NCBI RefSeq assembly: GCF_018691265.1
Contig: NW_024881278.1
Location: 1,922,001 to 1,986,000 of the forward strand
DNA: 64,000 bases
From: Tyto alba
Lineage: Eukaryota > Chordata > Aves > Strigiformes > Tytonidae
Reading direction: 5' to 3'
The notes below the pieces were generated by a model. It made no database searches, was not told where the DNA came from, and saw only the letters and a list, made by a program, of their open reading frames with translations. This document shows positions 61,610 through 64,000 of this stretch, one piece after another (within the stretch, counting starts at the first letter, position 1; every line of letters starts with the position of its first letter). Made by a program: the position numbers and the translations under genes.

Positions 61610-63907
61610 GGTATCAATTACAGTTGCGCCCAGCACTCCCTTCAGGACTACATCCAAAAGCAAAACTTTGTAGGACATATTGTTCTGGTGGGTTAGGTTT
61701 CTCTTCGGCCAGGAACTGATTTTTTTGTGCCCTGCAGCTGCACGATTGTTAGAGCTAATGTAAAGGAAACACAGGATTGCATGGCTGGAAGAGGGATGGG
61801 GAGGATGGGAAAACCCACTTTTGGCTGATGTTAATGCAGATTAGGTATAAAATGAAACTGCCTCCTCATTGCGCTCACTGCGATTATTCATCTTGTTGGA
61901 TGTTTCTGTTACTGCTTCAAGCCCATCCCTGGAAGGAACTGCTTCGATGCACTGTGGATGGTGGTGGGGAAAATTCACCATGTTTATAAAACTTAATTTG
62001 TGTCTAATTTTACAGGAATGACCCCTAGTTAAGTGCAACTCTCAGCCCGATTAAGAAACAGTTTCTAAAGTTTGGAGGCCAGCCCTTTTCAAAGGAAGTG
62101 AACTCCTCTGGGGAGATAAGAACATGCCAAGTCTTGAGGTAATTAACAGCCAATGTTGTGACATGTTGGCCTTTGAAACTAATACTCTGTGTGTCCGAGG
62201 AGGGAATGGAGGTTGTTTCAGCCCCATGTTTATTGCATTAATATGTCATATAATGTCCATGAAAGAAAATTAGCAAACCAAAAGACAAACAATGCCATGG
62301 CACAGCAGAATACGCTTCATCATACCTGATTTGCAAAATCTTACAATTTGAGAACCGCAATCCAGTTCACACTTCAGGAAAAGGACGAATGGATAGAAAA
62401 AAAGCATAATTTTGAGTGTCTTCTCTGCACATCAAAAAAATAGTTATTCCTAGGTAAGATTCATGAATCTCAAGTTGCATAAGGGAGGTACCTAAATTAG
62501 AAGAGAACTCAAAAATGAAAAAAACTCCTGACTATAAATGATGAACATAAACCCAGGATAAAGTTCACTGTTAAAAACAATATACAAAGTGGTAGAAGGC
62601 AACTGAATTATCTTGTTGTCCAAAATGTGACTCAGATGGAGTTTTATGTTCATGTATGAGCTAATACTGTTTTCTTCTTTCGGTTCTTTTCTATTTTATT
62701 TGTTTTCAGTTTTGAAATTAAGATGCTTTTTTTTTTTTTTTAATTTTTTCCTTTCTAGAGTAGAAGTATTTTCGTTTTACGTATTTCTAAAGTCACATAA
62801 ACTCATTTAATACAAAGATGCTTTTAAATCTGTAGAGAGGACAAGCCCAGATAAGGTAGTAGGGACTAACCCTGCAGGAAAGTGACACCCAAAAGTGTTC
62901 AGGTGTCTGAGGAAATGTGGTAGGTTTTCAACGGTCTCCTGTTCATTGTCTTCATCCTAGTTCAAATTCTAGTCCTTCATCTATTTAACCACAATAGAAT
63001 GAGCCACAGAAACGCTGGGTGGTCTCATAAATAACACACAAAGAGGTAAAAGGGTTCCTTTTACCGCTCCGGGAGGGGTGATGAAGAAAATAAGACCTGT
63101 TGAAATTTTTCACCCCAAAACTGAACTGTACCACTCACCCTGCCTAAACCCTGCCCCAAGGATGTCCCACAATTTCTTCAAGATCCTTTCTGAATGCTAC
63201 AGCATGGTGATTTACAGTCACGGTACTAGGAGTACTAAAGCCTGTTTCCACCACTCCAATGTTATTGCCTCTTCCAGCACTGAATTACTCTCAAGGGTCA
63301 GCAGAATAACTTGGTGCCTGAGAAAACTCTTGAAGCCCTCCTTCTGAGATAAGTCAGAGAGTATTCTCCATAAACTACATTTTAAAGTTTTTTTGAAAAT
63401 AATGTTGGCCAGGCTGGCTAATAAGTGTGATTACCTATTCATCTGGAAATCCTAGGTGTGGGTTTTTTCAGCCTAGTGTGCTCCTGTAAATAAGGTTTAT
63501 ATTTTCATGTGCTGTCTTTATGCATGTCCATCTTTATGTCCTGTTCTCTCCACTCTTCTCTGTTCCTTTTTCTTCTCTCTTCCCCCAATGACATCACTTG
63601 CCTCAGTTCAATACTATTAACAGGTGGTAAACAATTAAGTTTCCCCAGTTAAATTAATGTATGTGGCCAGAAAGAATAAAGAACTACAGTAAGTTCCTGG
63701 ACTGAAAGGAGACTGATGAGTCCCTGAGTATCCATGCAGGAGAAAGCTTTTATAAAGGGTTTTTTCCCAGTTAGGACTCAAATGCAGGTTGCTGTGAGCT
63801 CCAGTTGGCACAAAGCTGGAAGAAACCAGGCATCCTTTGTTCCAGTGATTACAGAACAGCTTGATTCACAGTTAAGAACCTTTTTGGTTGGTGCAAAAGT
63901 TGTTAGG
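61610..63907. other. Intergenic region, no gene found
   Basis: AT-rich unique sequence with a T run near 62728-62741. The small open frames at 61777-61989 and 63078-63347 have no recognisable features. I see no transposon signature. Confidence 0.7.
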
Positions 63908-64000
63908 TTTGTGGGGGTTTTTTTGTTTGTTTTCTTTGTTTGTTTCTTTGTGTTGTTTTTTTGTTTGTTTGTTTGGTTTGGTTTGGTTTTGTTTGTTTTT
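63908..64000 (+). repeat. (TTTG)n simple repeat running off the window end
   Basis: TTTG, TTTTTG and TTTGG units with occasional C make up nearly all of the last 93 bp. It may be longer than seen here because the window stops inside it. Confidence 0.9.

Noticed and set aside
54651..64000. Possible ISM1 exons on the minus strand
   Set aside because: No open frame or fragment resembling its thrombospondin type 1 or AMOP domains was recognised.

Overview
The window is vertebrate nuclear DNA, most likely from a bird. Coding sequence is split into short exons by AT-rich introns of 1 to 15 kb with consensus GT/AG borders. The dispersed repeats are of avian type: 3'-end fragments of CR1 LINEs and LTRs of an endogenous retrovirus family common in bird genomes. 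Nothing bacterial or plasmid-like is present.

The only protein-coding gene I can support is TASP1 (taspase 1, threonine aspartase 1) on the + strand. Positions 1-54423 carry its last seven coding exons: 3305-3411, 10751-10870, 11864-11942, 26823-26933, 36825-36935, 41800-41873 and 54331-54423. All seven join in frame and encode residues 190-420 of a protein whose C-terminal numbering agrees with the 420-residue human enzyme. They include the bipartite nuclear localisation signal (exon at 3305) and the autocleavage site Asp233/Thr234 with its catalytic threonine (exon at 10751). The first ~189 codons and the promoter lie upstream of base 1. A 3'UTR with an AATAAA follows the stop codon.

The introns are mostly unique AT-rich sequence with homopolymer runs and short tandem duplications. 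CR1 fragments lie at 493-660 (+) and 17294-17364 (-). The clearest insertion is a solo LTR of about 1 kb (45788-46801) in the last intron, in the same orientation as TASP1, with a TG...CA structure, a 5-bp target duplication, a TATA-like box and its own AATAAA. A local CpG-rich patch sits at about 25.08-25.40 kb.

The last ~9 kb (54.65-64.0 kb) is intergenic. It holds an alternative distal poly(A) signal, a 10-bp minisatellite (61071-61150) next to a second, degraded LTR end (about 61200-61609), and a TTTG-type simple repeat running off the end. I found no second gene. The listed open reading frames are short, mostly lack homology signals, and several come from repeats. I see no sign of a new biological system. 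The points worth a second look are the sense-oriented solo LTR, the helically phased minisatellite, the weak splice donors after the catalytic exons, and a 33-bp duplication just before the last exon.
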